Part shown: one piece after another, positions 47,143 through 55,818 of the stretch
How positions within the stretch are numbered: position 1 is the stretch's first letter
Layout: every line of letters begins with the position of its first letter
Assembly (NCBI GenBank): GCA_017556045.1
Contig: JAFZFF010000072.1
Coordinates: forward strand, 1-56,231
DNA: 56,231 nucleotides
From: Bacteroidaceae bacterium
Lineage (GTDB): Bacteria > Bacteroidota > Bacteroidia > Bacteroidales > Bacteroidaceae
Direction of reading: 5' to 3'
Translations under genes and position numbers: made by a program
The notes under the pieces: generated by a model
What the model saw: only the letters and a program-made list of their open reading frames with translations
The model's database searches: none
What the model was told of the DNA's origin: nothing

Positions 47143-47967
47143 TTACTCCTTGGCAGCATATACCGCATGGCGCAGCCACTGGCCAAACTCCTCGATGGTG
47201 TGTGAGGCGAGATATTGCTGCTGCTCATCCACGCTGATGGGTGCTCCTATGTGTAGTCGGGTGGGGCGGTGGTGCTTGTTGAATAGCTCCGCGGGTAGCC
47301 TCAGCAGGCGTATGCGCCAGTCGATAAGGCCTAATATATAATATAGGTATGAATTGCCGTCGATAAAGTGTACCGGCACTATGGGCACATGGGCTCGTGC
47401 TATGAGGCGTATGATGGCAGGTTGCCACGTGCGGTCACTGATGCAGCGATGCCTAAGGTCGAGGTTGCTCACAGCTCCTGCGGGGAATAGCCCCAAGGCT
47501 CCTCCTTCGTGCAGATGCTGTAGCGCTCGTCTGATGCCAATGATGCTCTCTGCCGTAGGCTTGGTGCGCTCTGTTCCCGTAGGAGTGACGGCGATGAGCG
47601 AGGGTGCCAATGGCTCTATGCGCTGCAATAGCTGGTTGGCCATGATCTTGTAATCGGGAGTACGGTGTCCAAAGAGGTCGGCCAGGATGATGCCGTCGAT
47701 ACTCCCGTAGGGATGATTGCTGATGGTGATGTAGGGTGGCTCAGGCAGCAGTCCCTCTCTGCCCCCTTGCATAGTGCATACCACCTCGAGCTCGGCTAAT
47801 ACGCCATGGGCAAAATCGGCTCCCTGCAGGTGAGCATTGTGGTCGTATAGCTCGTTTGCCTTATCTATAGCCAACGCCTTCATGATGGCATGGGCAAGAG
47901 CATGACCAGCTCTGCCACTAAAGAGTGGCGTCATCTGCTCTAAGTCGTGTAGGGTGAGTAGGGGCAC
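47143..47967 (-). CDS. PlsC-type acyltransferase
   Basis: 274 residues. Glycerolipid or hemolysin-type lysophospholipid acyltransferase. The HX4D catalytic motif is present as SNHPYGSID, and block III as LFPAGAVS (Ala-Gly instead of the usual Glu-Gly, seen in ornithine/glycine-lipid O-acyltransferase relatives). A role in aminoacyl-lipid or phospholipid synthesis at the inner membrane follows from family. Its stop-to-start gap with the upstream CDP-alcohol phosphatidyltransferase is 46 bases on the same strand, so the two probably form one lipid-synthesis unit. The exact acceptor is not resolvable. Confidence 0.8.
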   Translation of the reverse strand: MPLLTLHDLEQMTPLFSGRAGHALAHAIMKALAIDKANELYDHNAHLQGADFAHGVLAELEVVCTMQGGREGLLPEPPYITISNHPYGSIDGIILADLFGHRTPDYKIMANQLLQRIEPLAPSLIAVTPTGTERTKPTAESIIGIRRALQHLHEGGALGLFPAGAVSNLDLRHRCISDRTWQPAIIRLIARAHVPIVPVHFIDGNSYLYYILGLIDWRIRLLRLPAELFNKHHRPTRLHIGAPISVDEQQQYLASHTIEEFGQWLRHAVYAAKE

Positions 47968-48013
47968 TTGTAAAGTAAAAAAATGAAGTTAAAAATTAAA
48001 AGTCATGCCATCG

Positions 48014-48718
48014 TCACTTGCTATATGCTTTCACTGGGTCAATCTCCGAGTACCCCTTGGCATCTTTGACAAAGTTGCTCAGATATATCACCACCAGTAT
48101 CATCAGTATGGCGCCTCCTACGAAGTCAAATGCTCCGAAGACCACATCCGTCTGACACACGGAGAAGTGTACCGCCCATTCGCGCAGTGGCGCTATAGAG
48201 ACAAAGAGCGTATTTACGGCTATCATGATGAGGCGAAACTCGGTAGGCCCCATGCCCGCATACGTCAGCTTAAACTCCCCCTTCAGGTGTGCATTGATAT
48301 ATACCGAGATAGATAGTAATAGGTACACCGCCAATACCGCCATGGCGATGTAGAGATTGAGCATATCGCTCAGTCCTGCTCCTATGGACATGATGCCCAT
48401 CGTGATGCCATCAATGTTGTGGTCGAGGTAGAATCCGTAGATAGGGCGCTGCGTGTGTCGCACTCGTGCCAATGTGCCATCGAGCGAGTCTCCATACCAG
48501 TTGATGACAAAGCCCAAGGAGGCCAACCATAGCCACCCGATGTGGTAGTTTGAGAGGAAGTACCCCACAGCTACCACCACGGCACCTACCACGCCGATGC
48601 CCGTGAGCAGATCCGATGTTACCCACCATGGCTGCCTCTCTGCCAGCCACACAAGTGCTCTCTTCTCTACGCTGCTCAGCAGCGATGTCAGTATGCGGTT
48701 TGATTGTTCCTGTTTCAT
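48014..48718 (-). CDS. CDP-alcohol phosphatidyltransferase family protein
   Basis: 234 residues with about six hydrophobic helices. The CDP-alcohol phosphotransferase signature D-x2-DG-x2-AR-x9-G-x3-D-x3-D is complete (DSLDGTLAR ... GFYLDHNID). It transfers a phosphoalcohol or phosphatidyl group from a CDP-activated substrate in the inner membrane. The spacing of the motif and the length do not tell whether it is a PgsA, Pis or sterol/inositol-type enzyme. First gene of a pair with the acyltransferase. Confidence 0.85.
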   Translation of the reverse strand: MKQEQSNRILTSLLSSVEKRALVWLAERQPWWVTSDLLTGIGVVGAVVVAVGYFLSNYHIGWLWLASLGFVINWYGDSLDGTLARVRHTQRPIYGFYLDHNIDGITMGIMSIGAGLSDMLNLYIAMAVLAVYLLLSISVYINAHLKGEFKLTYAGMGPTEFRLIMIAVNTLFVSIAPLREWAVHFSVCQTDVVFGAFDFVGGAILMILVVIYLSNFVKDAKGYSEIDPVKAYSK

Positions 48719-48841
48719 GGTATTTTATTTCTTTATGGTTATTACTCCTTGGTCTTGTGGGGTATCCCCGCTATGTATAAAGAATAATTATTTTGTTAAA
48801 AAAATGTTCAATCCCCCATGTGCTAAATCACCGCTATATAT

Positions 48842-48881
48842 AAAAAGGAGAGAGAGACTGCAATGCGTTGCAGCCTCTCTC
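48842..48881 (-). terminator. Terminator of the oxidoreductase-HEAT/DUF1080 unit
   Basis: A 14-bp stem (48850-48863 with 48868-48881) has one mismatch and a TGCG loop. Read on the minus strand it is followed by TTTTT (complement of 48842-48846). It lies 41 bases after the HEAT/DUF1080 stop. Confidence 0.8.
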
Positions 48882-48921
48882 TTACTATGTGATATAATTG
48901 CTCTTGCGAGCAGGTGTCATA

Positions 48922-51708
48922 TTATTTGCTCAAGTCCTTGATACGGATGTTACGGAACTTGAGGCCTTCACCATGACCCATGAAGCCGATGTAGCCGCTC
49001 TTGTTGAAGAGGCCAGGATGGTTCTTATTGTCTACGGTGTATGGGTTCTTGCTTGAGCCATCTTCTGACACGTTGTGTCCCTTACATGCCTTGCGGATGT
49101 TGCCCTCAGTGATCACTTCGCCATTGACGGTCACTCTGATGTAGTCTCCCTTGACGTAGATCTCCTCGGTGTTCCAAGTGCCCAACTCGGGTGACTTGAT
49201 ACGCTTAGCGGGGATGATGCCATATACTGAGCCGTGTACCTGGTACTCGCGCAAGTTCTTGTAGATAGGAGCGTCGTGGTGGAGCACCTGGATCTCCATA
49301 CCCTCATACGCAGCATCTACGTTTCTCGGAGTACGGATACCGATACCATTGTTTACACCCTCCTTCATGAAGCAGAACTCGAAGCGGAAGATAAAGTCGC
49401 TATACTCCTTCTCTGTGTAGAGGTTACCACCATTGCCATAGTTAGCGCTCACGCAGATAGCACCATTCATCGGTACATAGTCGATGGTGTTGCCTTCCCA
49501 CTTGCTCATGTCTTCTCCGTCAAACAAGAGCTCGAAGCCCTCCTTCACCTCCTGGGGAGTGAGGCTATACTTGGGTGAGGTCTCCATCTCGGGGAGCTTC
49601 TCAAGCATACCCTTGATGTCATCGATAGCGTAGCCTGCGTCAGCATCGCCTACAGCCTCGTAGCACTTGATAGCCTTGTTGAGCATACCGCGGATCTGGT
49701 CGCCACCCAAGGTCTTGATGTTCTTCGATACGATGGTGCGTACGGCAGCAGCAGCGGTCTCTGCATTCGCCTTCTTATCCATATAAGGCTCCACGATCAA
49801 GAGTGCCTGATAGGTATGTGTGTCGCCCAACAGCTTGATCAAGCGGTTTTGCAGGTTAGCATCTGTAGCCATCTCCAAGGCAGCGCTATACTGCTTGAAC
49901 TTATCGATCTGACGCTGGCTTCCCTTCTCTACCAATGTAGTGTAGCGATTGAGGATAGCCTGTGAGTTAGCCTTGTCGGCCTGTGCCATCTCGAAGAGCA
50001 CGGGGATCATATCCTGATTGTCGATAGCGAGCAATGCCTCATAAGCAGCTTGCTTGTACTTACCATCATAGCCCTTGCGGATCTCGGCGATAGCCTGAGC
50101 GTTACCAACCTGTGCCAATACGGGGTAGTAGAGTGAGGGGTTGCCTGCCTTGCTCATGCTTGCCTGTATCTTGGCGATCTGCTCCTCCTTAGACAAGGGG
50201 AGGAGAGCGCTCTTCATAGCCTTCTGGATAGCAGGTACCTGCTTGCCCTTCTCGAGCAATGTGCTCAAGCGGTCAAAGTGTGTGGGCTCTACTACGCCAG
50301 CCAAGGTCTGATAAGCAGCATCGCTGATAGCCTTGTCCTCAGCATCGAGCAGTGCGAACACCTGGTCGGCGGTCTCCTCAATGCTACGTGTAGAGGCGAT
50401 GCGCAGTGCGGGGAGCTGTGTCTCCTTGTCGCCAGCCAAAGCCTTCTGTACACCTGTGCAGATGTCGCCATTGAATGCCAACAGTGCCTTCTCAGCAGCT
50501 GCGCCGTGTGTGCCGGTGAGCTGAGCGATAAGGCTCTCGAGGGCGAGCTCGCCACCGATCTTACCTGCAGCCTTGATAGCAGCCACAGCCACCTCTTCGT
50601 CAGCAGCGCCCATCTGAGCTACTACAGCCTCTACCTGTGACTCCACGTGATTGGTACCCAACCAGTTCAGCACGTCAGCCTTAGTCGCAGCGTCAGCCTT
50701 GCCCTTGAGGGTCTTAGCTACGGTAGCGTACCATGCTTCGTCAGCCACGCTCTCTGAGAGGCGCAATGCATTTACGCGGTAAGCTCTATCCTTGTTCTTC
50801 AGTGCAGCCTTCAAGAGGGGCATAGCCTTAGCACCCTCTGCGGCTACCACAGCCTCGAGTGCGCCACCCTGTACGTAGGTGATGTCAGTAGCCTTCATCA
50901 GCGCCTTGGCAGCACTTGCAGCCTGCTTCTTCTCATCGCCAGTAGCCAACTTCTGCAACAGACGGAGATAAGCAGCAGTAGCGTCGCTTGCCTCCCACTC
51001 GTATGCAGCCTTCTTAGCAGCCTGCTTCAGCGCGGGGATAGAAGCCGATGTGCCACACTGAGCCAATGACTGATAGATAGCTCTTGTGAGCGCCTCATCA
51101 GCACCCTTGAGCCAAGCCAACAGTATGGGCTCAGCCTCGGTGAGCTTCTTGGTGCCAGCAGCATGTGCGAGCATCGCCTTATCTGCAGCCTCCTCCTTCA
51201 TCAAGCCCAGGAGTGTCTCCTCGGTGCCAGGGATGAATGTGAGTCCGCTGATAGCCCACTCTGCCAAATACTTATCATTAATATACTTTACAAATACGGG
51301 AGCATCCTCCACTTCGCCACACAGGCGGAGCAGTGTGAGCAGGAACGCCTTGTTGGGCATGTCTGTGCAAGCCTCGATAGACTTTTTCAGACCTTCGCGC
51401 ACGGCCTTCTTCTCAGCCTCCTTACCGGGTGTAGTGGCATAGGCTACTACGCCATTGAGTGCATACTCCACGATGGCATTCTTGCCCTCGCTGGCGGGTA
51501 CGAGCATATCTGCTATCTGCGCAATACCTGCAGCACCTGTCGATGCTATCTCACCCATCACCTCATCGTAGAGCTTCTGGTTAGAGGCAGGGAGCTGATT
51601 CAATGCATCGGCGATGATGGTTTCCGATGTACGCTGGCGGGCATCTTGTGCCACCACATTCCACGGCAACAGTGCCGCTAAAGCGAATATCAAAAATATC
51701 TTTTTCAT
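48922..51708 (-). CDS. HEAT-like repeat protein fused to 3-keto-glycoside hydrolase (DUF1080) domain
   Basis: 928 residues with a signal peptide (MKKIFLIFALAALLPWNVVAQ). Residues about 35-690 are Ala/Leu/Lys-rich helical pairs of HEAT type (AVAAIKAAGKIGGELALESL, KQAAYEALLAI). Residues about 715-925 form a DUF1080 domain (FELLFDGEDMSKWEG, NGIGIRTPRN, GHGEGLKFRNIRIKDL) of the 3-keto-disaccharide hydrolase family. It follows the Gfo/Idh/MocA gene by 20 bases. By family knowledge, the oxidoreductase makes a 3-keto sugar and DUF1080 proteins cleave the keto-glycoside; the long HEAT scaffold may bind the partner. Codon use suggests good expression. Confidence 0.85.
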   Translation of the reverse strand: MKKIFLIFALAALLPWNVVAQDARQRTSETIIADALNQLPASNQKLYDEVMGEIASTGAAGIAQIADMLVPASEGKNAIVEYALNGVVAYATTPGKEAEKKAVREGLKKSIEACTDMPNKAFLLTLLRLCGEVEDAPVFVKYINDKYLAEWAISGLTFIPGTEETLLGLMKEEAADKAMLAHAAGTKKLTEAEPILLAWLKGADEALTRAIYQSLAQCGTSASIPALKQAAKKAAYEWEASDATAAYLRLLQKLATGDEKKQAASAAKALMKATDITYVQGGALEAVVAAEGAKAMPLLKAALKNKDRAYRVNALRLSESVADEAWYATVAKTLKGKADAATKADVLNWLGTNHVESQVEAVVAQMGAADEEVAVAAIKAAGKIGGELALESLIAQLTGTHGAAAEKALLAFNGDICTGVQKALAGDKETQLPALRIASTRSIEETADQVFALLDAEDKAISDAAYQTLAGVVEPTHFDRLSTLLEKGKQVPAIQKAMKSALLPLSKEEQIAKIQASMSKAGNPSLYYPVLAQVGNAQAIAEIRKGYDGKYKQAAYEALLAIDNQDMIPVLFEMAQADKANSQAILNRYTTLVEKGSQRQIDKFKQYSAALEMATDANLQNRLIKLLGDTHTYQALLIVEPYMDKKANAETAAAAVRTIVSKNIKTLGGDQIRGMLNKAIKCYEAVGDADAGYAIDDIKGMLEKLPEMETSPKYSLTPQEVKEGFELLFDGEDMSKWEGNTIDYVPMNGAICVSANYGNGGNLYTEKEYSDFIFRFEFCFMKEGVNNGIGIRTPRNVDAAYEGMEIQVLHHDAPIYKNLREYQVHGSVYGIIPAKRIKSPELGTWNTEEIYVKGDYIRVTVNGEVITEGNIRKACKGHNVSEDGSSKNPYTVDNKNHPGLFNKSGYIGFMGHGEGLKFRNIRIKDLSK

Positions 51709-51728
51709 GATTCTTTACTTTTTTCAAA

Positions 51729-53027
51729 TTACAACTTCCAAATACCTCTCATCGGCTGGTCGATTAGTCTGTTAGCAGCCTCGTCATTGATAAACTGCTG
51801 TGCTACGGGGTCGAAGTGCAAGGTGCGGTTCAGGCGGAGAGCACACAATCCCATGTTGACGATGTTACAGCTACGATGACCATTCATCTCGTTCAGTGCA
51901 AACAGCTCACGATTCTTTACACACTGGATGAAGTCGGTGTTCTGAGGCTGTGGGTCGGGCAGGTCGGCGATGATGCTCATGATGTTGGGAGCTGGCTTGC
52001 CATTGAGCTCACACTCAAATCCCTTGAACACCTTACCGTTAGGACCTTCGATGTAGGGCACCTTACCCTTGCTCTCGAATCCCTCGCCCTCGAGTACGAT
52101 CTGGCAGCCATCCTCATAGGTATAGGTAATCTTGCGCCAGATGCCGATAGCGTCAGAGTGCTGCTGCGGAGCGTCCACCTCTACCTTGATGGGGTTGGTG
52201 TCGTCCTTGCCCAGCATATACTGTACGGGGTCGATGTAGTGCTGACCCATGTCGCCGAGGCCACCGCCATCGTAGTCCCAGTAGCCACGGAAGGTACCGT
52301 GTACGCGGTGAGAGTTATAGGGCTTGTAGGGAGCCGGGCCGAGCCACATGTCATAGTCCAGCTCAGCAGGTACTGGCTCTGGAGCCAAGTTTTCCTTACC
52401 TACCCAGAAGAACTTCCATGCGAAGCCTGTAGCGCCCGAGATGGTCACCTTCAAGGGCCAGCCCAGGAGGCCGCTATCGATGAGCTTCTTGAGAGGCTCT
52501 ACTGTGGTGCCCAAGCCGTAGAAGTTATCGGTAAAGCGGAACCATGTGTTGAGGCGGAAGATACGATTGTTTTGCTTCACAGCCTCTACCACGCGCTTAC
52601 CCTCACCGATGGTACGTGTCATAGGCTTCTCACACCAGATGTCCTTACCTGCCTTAGCAGCCTCGATAGCCATGAGGCCATGCCAGTGGGGAGGAGTAGC
52701 GATGTGTACGATATCGATGTTGGGGTCTTTGATCAGGTCGCGGAAGTCGTGGTATGCCTTCACCGTCTCGTTGAACTTCTCCTTAGCAAGGTCTACACCC
52801 TTCTGCAGATGATTCTTGTCGACGTCACATACCGACACCAAACGGCACTTCTCATTGCTGGTAAAGTGGTAGCTGCTTCGGCCGATACCACCTACACCAA
52901 TGATACCTTTGGTCAACTGGTCACTCGGGGCGATATGGTTGGGGCCACCAAGCACCTTTGCTGGGACGATGGTAAACAGACCCAGTCCGCCCATCGTCTT
53001 GAGAAAATCTCTTCTATTAGTCTCCAT
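51729..53027 (-). CDS. Gfo/Idh/MocA oxidoreductase with Tat signal
   Basis: 432 residues. The N-terminus METNRRDFLKTMGGLGLFTI is a twin-arginine signal, so the protein is exported folded with its cofactor to the periplasm. Rossmann motif GVGGIGRSSYH, the family's EKP motif (IWCEKPMTRTIGEG), and the GGGLGDMGQHYIDPV substrate-site motif are present. NAD(P)-dependent sugar oxidoreductase; together with the DUF1080 proteins on either side it fits a 3-keto-sugar route for glycoside cleavage. The next gene starts 20 bases after its stop; upstream lies a repeat-filled gap of 224 bases. Confidence 0.9.
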   Translation of the reverse strand: METNRRDFLKTMGGLGLFTIVPAKVLGGPNHIAPSDQLTKGIIGVGGIGRSSYHFTSNEKCRLVSVCDVDKNHLQKGVDLAKEKFNETVKAYHDFRDLIKDPNIDIVHIATPPHWHGLMAIEAAKAGKDIWCEKPMTRTIGEGKRVVEAVKQNNRIFRLNTWFRFTDNFYGLGTTVEPLKKLIDSGLLGWPLKVTISGATGFAWKFFWVGKENLAPEPVPAELDYDMWLGPAPYKPYNSHRVHGTFRGYWDYDGGGLGDMGQHYIDPVQYMLGKDDTNPIKVEVDAPQQHSDAIGIWRKITYTYEDGCQIVLEGEGFESKGKVPYIEGPNGKVFKGFECELNGKPAPNIMSIIADLPDPQPQNTDFIQCVKNRELFALNEMNGHRSCNIVNMGLCALRLNRTLHFDPVAQQFINDEAANRLIDQPMRGIWKL

Positions 53028-53101
53028 AGTAGTAGTGTATAATATTTTGTTATAATATGTTGTTAAGTTTCGCTGGACTCATTTTTTTAGGAGTTAAAGG
53101 G

Positions 53102-53150
53102 CCGACGCGGTATGAAAGCGTCGGTTGCGACGAAAGGAACTTTAGTTCCT
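53102..53150 (+). repeat. Dispersed double-hairpin element, copy 2
   Basis: CCGACGC (53102-53108), loop GGTATGAAA, GCGTCGG (53118-53124), identical to the copy at 30133. It is followed by AGGAAC, TTTA, GTTCCT (53135-53150), where the loop equals that of copy 1 but the stem differs by paired changes. It sits in the gap between two genes of the keto-sugar cluster. Confidence 0.7.
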
Positions 53151-53164
53151 CCGAGGAGTCTTTA

Positions 53165-53236
53165 GAGTTAAATGCCAATAGTTTAGTACATCGCGTACAG
53201 ATCATTTGGCCTTTATCTCCTTTATCTCCATTTAAC
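53165..53236 (-). repeat. Dispersed palindromic repeat, copy 2 (inverted)
   Basis: The reverse complement of 53165-53216 matches 27861-27912 at 47 of 52 positions. The outer arms GTTAAATG (53167-53174) and CATTTAAC (53229-53236) and inner arms GCCAA/TTGGC are kept, as is a central GTAC ... GTAC. Confidence 0.75.
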
Positions 53237-53251
53237 TTCTCATCTCCTTGT

Positions 53252-54541
53252 TTAGAGTCTTGTCACCTTGATATTGCGCCACAGCACCTTGATGCCACCA
53301 CCGTCGTGGATCTGCAGAGCGATGCGTCCCTGTGCAGCACCTATCTTCTCATCCTCGAAGTCAGTCATCAGCTCACCATTGAGCCAAGTCTGCACGTGGT
53401 TGCCCACTACGCGGATACGCATGGTGTTCCACTCACCCTGCTTCAGGATATTCTCCTTCTCATCGGGGATCTTCACCAACCATCCACGTCCGTACGACTC
53501 ATAGATACCACCTGTATCCTGATTCTGGGGAGCCACCTCACACTGCCATCCGTGTACCTTTACAGGAGGCTCTACGAATGAGCGGAAGAATATGCCCGAG
53601 TTGCCGTTTGCCAACTGCTTGAAGTCGATGCTCAGGTCAAAGTCGTTGTAGTAGTCGCGAGTAGCCAAGTAGCCATACTTCTTCTCCTCGCCACTCTCGC
53701 ATACCATGTGGCCCTCCTCATCTACGTACCAGAGCTCAGTGCCATAGGCCTGCCATCCGGTGAGGTCCTTGCCGTTGAAGAGAGACTCCTCCTTGCCAGT
53801 AGCCTTCTTGGGGAGCTCCTTGATCTTGATGTTGCGGAACGATGCGGGGTAGCCATGGTCTTGCAAGCAGATCACACCCTTGCGAGCCAATCCGTACTCG
53901 GGAGCCATCTCCCACTTGCCGCTACCCTTGCGAGCAAACCAGTCCTCGGTCCATGCCTCAAACTCCAATATCTTGTGGCCATTGAGGTAGTGCTCCACGT
54001 GACCGTTGTCAAATACGATGCGTGAGTTGTTCCACTCGCCCTGTGGGTTTACAAACATCGAGTCCGCGTTGGGCAGATACATCGCATAGTCTACACCCAG
54101 CTTCTGCCACTCCTGCAGCTTGGTCGGAGCGTGTGTAGCCTCCCATCCATCATTGTCTATCAGCTGATATTCGGGTCCAGTCACATAAGGCACCTTGAAG
54201 TAGGGGTCCTCCACCACGTGATACAGCATACCGCTGTTGCCACCGTATGAGAGCTTCCAGTCCCAGTCAAGGATAAAGTTTTCGTACTGCTTCTCTGTCA
54301 CGATATATCCCGACAGGTCGCTACCATCGCCATTGGCCTGGATGCATCCATCCACCACGTGCCAAGGCTGTGTCAGTGTGTCACCATTGAAGTCTTTCCA
54401 GCCCTTCATCGTCTGTCCGTCAAAGAGCAGTTCCCAGCCATCTTCCATCTCGGCCTTGGTCAAAGTGTTGTGCTTCACGTTAGTGCATGACGCCATCAGC
54501 GACACCGCACCCAATAAGATAAGTCCCTTCATTTTTTTCAT
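53252..54541 (-). CDS. Lipoprotein with two tandem DUF1080 domains (3-keto-disaccharide hydrolase family)
   Basis: 429 residues. Lipoprotein signal (MKKMKGLILLGAVSLMASC, lipobox MASC). Domain 1 covers about 30-235 (GWELLFDGQTMKGWKDFNG, GNSGMLYHVV, SFRNIKIKEL), domain 2 about 245-428 (ESLFNGKDLTGWQAYG, GNSGIFFRSFVEPP, VLWRNIKVTRL). Expected to cleave 3-keto-glycosides at the outer membrane or in the periplasm, in concert with the oxidoreductase gene that follows. Its promoter carries the same CGCTCGC module as gdhA. It is separated from the oxidoreductase gene by 224 bases with two dispersed repeats, so co-transcription is uncertain. Confidence 0.88.
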   Translation of the reverse strand: MKKMKGLILLGAVSLMASCTNVKHNTLTKAEMEDGWELLFDGQTMKGWKDFNGDTLTQPWHVVDGCIQANGDGSDLSGYIVTEKQYENFILDWDWKLSYGGNSGMLYHVVEDPYFKVPYVTGPEYQLIDNDGWEATHAPTKLQEWQKLGVDYAMYLPNADSMFVNPQGEWNNSRIVFDNGHVEHYLNGHKILEFEAWTEDWFARKGSGKWEMAPEYGLARKGVICLQDHGYPASFRNIKIKELPKKATGKEESLFNGKDLTGWQAYGTELWYVDEEGHMVCESGEEKKYGYLATRDYYNDFDLSIDFKQLANGNSGIFFRSFVEPPVKVHGWQCEVAPQNQDTGGIYESYGRGWLVKIPDEKENILKQGEWNTMRIRVVGNHVQTWLNGELMTDFEDEKIGAAQGRIALQIHDGGGIKVLWRNIKVTRL

Positions 54542-54567
54542 ATTTACAGATTTTTATATGTTGGATA

Positions 54568-54628
54568 CAAAGATACTAAAAGCGAGCGAGAAATACCAAG
54601 TTTACTTGGATATTTTTCAAAGCGAGCG
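54568..54628 (-). promoter_or_regulatory. DUF1080 gene promoter with CGCTCGC-palindrome-CGCTCGC module
   Basis: Minus strand: CGCTCGC (54628-54622), palindrome CCAAGTAAACTTGG (54609-54596), CGCTCGC (54588-54582), six bases, then TATCTTTG (54575-54568). Box-to-box distance is 40 bp, as at gdhA. The -7 box lies 26 bases ahead of the start codon. Confidence 0.65.
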
Positions 54629-55128
54629 CAAATATCTTAGAGATTTTATCTCAAAATTAATAATTTATTATTAAAAGACAAAATCTTCAGTAGACTGATT
54701 TGAGAGGCAGAACGAAAGCATGGAGTACATATACACTCCACGATTATTCTCACTTGATTGCGCGAAAGTATGCGCTGTTTCAATTTTCAATTCAGAGAGA
54801 GAGCATATTAATTGACTACTGATTACTGACTACCTTTCGTACCTTTATCACCTTTCGCTTGTGATAGGGGGTGGGTACATTTCATCCCATCCCTCGCTGG
54901 GGTCACGTTTCGTGACCTCATCTCTACATTCGTTCGTTTAGGACAGATGAGCATAACGGGGAACGATTCGTTCACCGTCCCCATCCTCAGCCCATATATC
55001 GAGGGGGTCCATTTTAGAACATCCCGTCTATGAGACCCTATTTTAGGGAGTCATCCTCTATGAATAAAACGACGATGAAAAACTACCATCGCCCCATACT
55101 TGCTCCTTGATGGGGTTCCAAAATACAC

Positions 55129-55167
55129 GCTCAATGGGATGTCGCGAAACACGACACCCCTTTGAGC
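55129..55167. repeat. Long hairpin
   Basis: Left arm 55129-55144 (GCTCAATGGGATGTCG), loop CGAAACA, right arm 55152-55167 (CGACACCCCTTTGAGC): 14 of 16 pairs form. There is no T-run after it, so it is not a normal terminator. Confidence 0.6.
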
Positions 55168-55250
55168 ACGAAACATCACCCATTTCAGGGGAGTGGTTGG
55201 GGAGAGTCAACTGACGCTGGAGTGAGAGCAGGAAAAGACACCTTGATATA

Positions 55251-55439
55251 GGTTAACAGTTAACGGTTAACAATTAATATGCGCTGTCCCGATGGAAGCT
55301 GAAATGTTTATGTATAAATTTCATATTTGAGTAATTAGATATACATAGTATATATAATTACATAAATATGCCCCTATATATAAGGGGGGTGTGAGCAGCA
55401 AAGTAAGAGGAAGTAATTGTTAACTGTTAACTGTTAACC
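55251..55439. repeat. 25-bp inverted repeat of GTTAAC heptamers
   Basis: Left arm (55251-55275) holds three GTTAAC hexamers at 7-bp spacing. The right arm (55415-55439) is its reverse complement with one mismatch. The 139 bp between are very AT-rich and include CCCCTATATATAAGGGG. The arrangement resembles recombinase-type invertible segments, but no recombinase gene is in the window. Confidence 0.65.
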
Positions 55440-55570
55440 TGCTCTCGTACATCCCTCGCTACCGCGCCAAATAGCAGATAATCGCGCAAAGGTAGTGCGC
55501 CGCGCGAAAAACTTTTTTCCAGCCATAACGCACGGAGCATCAACAACATACAATCGCAACACCTCAAAAT

Positions 55571-55610
55571 AAACGACAATAAACGACAGCAAACGACAGT
55601 AAACGACAAT
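55571..55610. repeat. 10-bp tandem repeat, four units
   Basis: Four consecutive 10-mers of AAACGACA followed by AT or GC/GT (55571-55580, 55581-55590, 55591-55600, 55601-55610). Apparent reading frames across it are repeat artefacts. Confidence 0.75.
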
Positions 55611-55740
55611 AAAGTCAAAGGCCAAAAAACTTTGTAGTAACTTTGCAGCAGAAATCAAGTCGGGATGGCCACCCGCCTTGATTAATGGAAAATTGAGAAT
55701 GGAGAATTGAGAATTTGCCGTCCGGAAGGCATTACCCCTC

Positions 55741-55815
55741 AACCCTTAACCCTTAACCTTTAACCTTTAACCCCTAATTATTAACCCCTAATTATTAACC
55801 CTTAACCCATAACCC
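55741..55815. repeat. TTAACCC-type heptamer array
   Basis: AACCCTT / AACCTTT units at 7-bp spacing, plus two copies of CCCCTAATTATTAA, run without break to 4 bases before the HU start codon. Low complexity, probably variable in length between strains. Confidence 0.7.
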
Positions 55816-55818
55816 ATT

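Larger units (their letters stand above)
54629..55818. other. About 1.2 kb non-coding, hairpin- and repeat-rich region
   Basis: No credible gene on either strand. Contents in order: hairpins GGTCACG-TTT-CGTGACC (54901-54917) and GAACG-ATT-CGTTC (54961-54973); CCCTA-TTT-TAGGG near 55032; a 16-bp hairpin at 55129-55167; a 25-bp inverted repeat of GTTAAC heptamers (55251-55439) around an AT-rich centre; a 10-bp tandem repeat (55571-55610); a -7-like TAACTTTG (55638-55645); twin AATTGAGAAT (55691, 55705); and a TTAACCC-type heptamer array (55741-55815) up to the HU gene. It may be an mRNA leader, a mobile-element end or a recombination site. Confidence 0.5.

Noticed and set aside
51816-53042. 408-codon plus-strand ORF
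   Set aside because: Exactly antisense to the Gfo/Idh/MocA gene, whose protein has full family motifs; the antisense translation is Leu/Val-rich nonsense produced by codon bias.
55571-55610. Possible CRISPR or iteron array
   Set aside because: Four contiguous 10-mers without spacers, and no replication initiator adjacent; kept only as a tandem repeat.
55434-55742. 102-codon minus-strand ORF in the repeat-rich gap
   Set aside because: Its middle is a translation of the 10-bp tandem repeat (FIVVYCRLLSFIVVYF) and its start lies in a low-complexity array.
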